Positions 5,154 through 6,817 of a DNA stretch of 6,817 nucleotides are shown here, piece by piece. The position numbers and the translations under genes were made by a program. Positions within the stretch are counted from its first letter, which is position 1. Each line of letters opens with the position of its first letter. The notes under the pieces were generated by a model that saw nothing but the letters and a program-made list of their open reading frames with translations, was not told where the DNA came from and did no database searches. Source of the stretch: an uncultured Dorea sp. (GTDB lineage Bacteria; Bacillota_A; Clostridia; Lachnospirales; Lachnospiraceae); the NCBI GenBank assembly GCA_948468495.1, contig CAOKJI010000093.1, positions 1 through 6,817 of the forward strand, read 5' to 3'.

Positions 5154-5182
5154 ATTCTATCACTAATAAACAGATTTATCAA
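5154..5182 (-). promoter_or_regulatory. mntP promoter (SigA type)
   Basis: On the minus strand TTGATA (5177-5182) and TAGAAT (5154-5159) are separated by exactly 17 bp, and each box matches consensus at five of six positions. Transcription should start at about 5147, at the A-run just before CCCCTCGAGGG. It lies about 20 bp from the divergent candidate promoter of the SLH gene. Confidence 0.7.
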
Positions 5183-5201
5183 CCATTTTTATGTAAAAAT
5201 A

Positions 5202-5230
5202 TTTCAAACAGCAATCAATTGTGATAAAAT
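5202..5230 (+). promoter_or_regulatory. Possible promoter of the SLH gene
   Basis: TTTCAA (5202-5207) and TAAAAT (5225-5230) are 17 bp apart on the plus strand. The -35 is poor (three of six) and the -10 good (five of six). Transcription from here would give a leader of about 125 nt containing the foldable segment at 5245-5315. Confidence 0.4.
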
Positions 5231-5244
5231 ATTACTGTTTATAT

Positions 5245-5315
5245 GCTGGCCTACGGATGTGGACTGAGTGAAAAGAATCTCTCCTGACAGGGTAACATTC
5301 CGCTGAACTACCAGC
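5245..5315 (+). promoter_or_regulatory. Foldable leader segment upstream of the SLH gene
   Basis: Nested complementary segments are visible. GCTGG (5245-5249) pairs with CCAGC (5311-5315), and CGGATGT (5254-5260) pairs with ACATTCCG (5295-5302) with one bulge. An inner pair GGA..GAG with CTC-TCC lies at 5261-5284. Together they would form one long interrupted hairpin, 46 nt before the start codon, with no T-run. I cannot match it to a known riboswitch class. Confidence 0.35.
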
Positions 5316-5360
5316 TAACCTCTGAACGATAAAATCTATCATAACAACAGAAAGGAAATT

Positions 5361-6476
5361 ATGAACATGAAATTACGAAAAACAAGCGCACTGTTAATGG
5401 CCGCCGCCATAACATTCACTGCCGGACTGACCGCCAGCGCCGAAAACACAAGCAGCTATCCGGATGTCAACCGCGGAGACTGGTTTTATCCCTATGTGAA
5501 AAATGTATCCGCGCAGGGGCTAATGACCGGATACAAAAGCGGAGACTTTGGCGCCTATGATAATCTGACCAGAGGGCAGTTTGCAACCGTTCTCTGGAGA
5601 ATCGAAGGCGCCCAGTCTGTCGGATATGACGGACGGTATCCTGATGTAGAAGAAGGAATTTTCTATGCAGAGGCCGCTAAATGGGCGGGTGATAACGATA
5701 TTATTACTGGATATGAGGACGGATATTTCGGCGGCGAAGATGAAATCACCCGCGAGCAGGTAGCTACAATCCTTTCAAGATATGCGGGCAAAACCGGAAA
5801 AAACGTAACAAAAGGAAATATTTATGATTTTCCGGACGGCGACCAGGTATCTGACTTTGCAAAAGACGGTGTTGCAGATGCAATTGGAAGCGGCTGGATA
5901 GCAGGAGACAACGGATGCATCAACCCAAAAGGTACTGTTTCCAGAGCAGTTTCGGCAACGCTGATTTCCAGATATGCGTCAGATTTTATACCGCCTGTTT
6001 TTGAATCAATGCCGGAACAATTTATCTTTACCAGCGGAGTCGGGGGGTGGCAGACGGAATTGCTCCTTGCAGACGACGGCACATTCACCGGGGAATACTA
6101 TGACTCCGATATGGGAGACACCGGCGGCCGCTATCCAAACGGAACGGTCTATATCTGCAATTTCAGCGGCAGCTTTACACAGCCGGAGCAGGTGAATCAC
6201 TATACCTATAAAATGAATTTAGAATCTCTTCAGATTGAGAGAACCCCGGAAGAAATCGAATACCGGGACGGCGTCCGGTATATCTATTCTGAACCTTACG
6301 GATTAGACAACGCAGATGAATTTTACATCTATACCCCGGGCGCGCCGGTTTCTGATTTGCCATATACATTTGTACTATGGACCTATGGAATAGCAGACAT
6401 GCGGAATGCCGAAACGCTCCCCTTTTATGGAATATACAACGAGGGCGGAGGAACAGGATTTGTCGGCATGCAATAA
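5361..6476 (+). CDS. Secreted surface protein with three SLH repeats and a C-terminal beta-rich domain
   Basis: A 371-residue exported protein. A signal peptide occupies about residues 1-27 (cut after TASA). Three S-layer homology repeats follow at about 32-80, 92-140 and 153-205. Each carries the pattern (Y/F)PD...WA or equivalent, then (M/I)TGY..G.FG and an (L/I)TR.Q.AT-type helix. SLH triplets bind secondary cell wall polysaccharide and hold proteins on the Gram-positive surface. The third repeat is the most divergent (WIAGDNGCINPKGTVSR). Residues 215-371 form a separate domain rich in Tyr, Asp and Gly (FIFTSGVGGWQTELLLADDG, YDSDMGDTGGRYPNGTVY), probably beta-stranded, with no function I can name. 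AAAGGA (5351-5356) sits 4 nt from the ATG at 5361 and 10 nt from the ATG at 5367. The start at 5367 (MKLRK) would suit a signal peptide equally well. Confidence 0.88.
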   Translation: MNMKLRKTSALLMAAAITFTAGLTASAENTSSYPDVNRGDWFYPYVKNVSAQGLMTGYKSGDFGAYDNLTRGQFATVLWRIEGAQSVGYDGRYPDVEEGIFYAEAAKWAGDNDIITGYEDGYFGGEDEITREQVATILSRYAGKTGKNVTKGNIYDFPDGDQVSDFAKDGVADAIGSGWIAGDNGCINPKGTVSRAVSATLISRYASDFIPPVFESMPEQFIFTSGVGGWQTELLLADDGTFTGEYYDSDMGDTGGRYPNGTVYICNFSGSFTQPEQVNHYTYKMNLESLQIERTPEEIEYRDGVRYIYSEPYGLDNADEFYIYTPGAPVSDLPYTFVLWTYGIADMRNAETLPFYGIYNEGGGTGFVGMQ

Positions 6477-6544
6477 ATTTACTGTTAACAGAATGCAAAT
6501 TTCGGTATGGAAATCTTAATTCATGATATGAGGAGGATTGATTT

Positions 6545-6817
6545 ATGGAAAATGTTATCGAACTGTCACACCCGCTGATTCAGCACAAGATATCCCGGCT
6601 CCGGGATAAGAACACCGGAACCAATGAATTTCGCAAGCTGGTGGAAGAAATCTCTATGCTTATGGGTTATGAGGCTTTGAAAGACCTTCCCCTGCACAAT
6701 GTTGAAGTAGAGACGCCGATTGAAACCTGCCGCACACCGGTCATTGAAGGTAAGACTCTTGCAATTGTTCCCAATTTGCGGGCGGGCCTTGGAATGGTGA
6801 ACGGTATGCTGGCTTTG
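6545..6817 (+). CDS. upp: Uracil phosphoribosyltransferase (5' part, runs off window)
   Basis: The first 91 codons of an enzyme that is normally about 209 residues and makes UMP from uracil and PRPP in pyrimidine salvage, in the cytoplasm. The N-terminal features are typical: [25 protein letters not shown], where the family has HPL(I/V)QHKL..LRD..T....FR, then [20 protein letters not shown] and the [16 protein letters not shown] segment that leads toward the active site. The PRPP-binding loop itself lies beyond the window edge. AGGAGG (6531-6536) is 8 nt before the ATG, a strong start. The 68-nt gap from the SLH gene shows no convincing terminator, so read-through is possible, although the two genes have no evident functional link. 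Confidence 0.95.
   Translation, partial: MENVIELSHPLIQHKISRLRDKNTGTNEFRKLVEEISMLMGYEALKDLPLHNVEVETPIETCRTPVIEGKTLAIVPNLRAGLGMVNGMLAL

Noticed and set aside
5261..5315. TPP riboswitch before the SLH gene
   Set aside because: CTGAG and CCTGA...GGTAA resemble parts of the THI box, but the remaining conserved segments and pairings are missing and the gene has no link to thiamine.
5822..6498. Minus-strand and +1-frame ORFs within the SLH gene
   Set aside because: They overlap a complete secreted SLH protein and lack start signals or domains.
6477..6530. Terminator between the SLH gene and upp
   Set aside because: Only a 10-bp palindrome (CTGTTAACAG) is visible, without a T-run, which is not enough to call a terminator.

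Overview
The window looks like chromosomal DNA of a low-to-moderate GC Gram-positive anaerobe of the Clostridia, most likely Lachnospiraceae. That placement is an inference from the gene set: a zinc-ribbon membrane protein, an RsgI-like anti-sigma factor with an ECF sigma factor, an SLH-domain surface protein, AGGAGG-type ribosome binding sites, and MntP. No rRNA or other marker fixes the taxon.

Layout. Positions 1-1225 are AT-rich and look accessory: a minus-strand zinc-ribbon membrane protein (cut by the window edge) is divergent from a plus-strand XRE-type regulator, and the region between them holds a good minus promoter overlapped by a perfect inverted repeat. A strong hairpin terminator and a short orphan ORF follow the regulator. 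From about 5182 down to 1302 every gene is on the minus strand. In transcription order these are mntP (Mn2+ efflux) behind a 250-nt leader, a CaCA-type Na+/Ca2+ exchanger, and a three-gene unit made of a small secreted Cys/His-rich protein, an ECF sigma factor and its membrane anti-sigma factor, which has a Gly/Asn/Ser repeat tail. On the plus strand from 5202 lie a secreted three-SLH-repeat protein with its own leader and the first 91 codons of upp (uracil phosphoribosyltransferase).

How it fits together. Two cation exporters sit next to a sigma/anti-sigma pair whose exported partners are rich in Cys, His and Asp. This suggests, without proving it, a block for metal and envelope homeostasis. 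The most notable element is the mntP leader. It has a near-consensus promoter, then GGGAGTA-containing structured RNA, then a strong intrinsic terminator about 125 nt before the start codon with no gene upstream to terminate. This is the architecture of a transcription-attenuating riboswitch. A manganese (yybP-ykoY type) sensor is the obvious candidate, but the fold does not clearly match that class by eye. The second point of interest is the secreted Cys/His protein in the sigma operon, which shares an ICDN...C...HH pattern and a His-rich C-terminus with the anti-sigma ectodomain.
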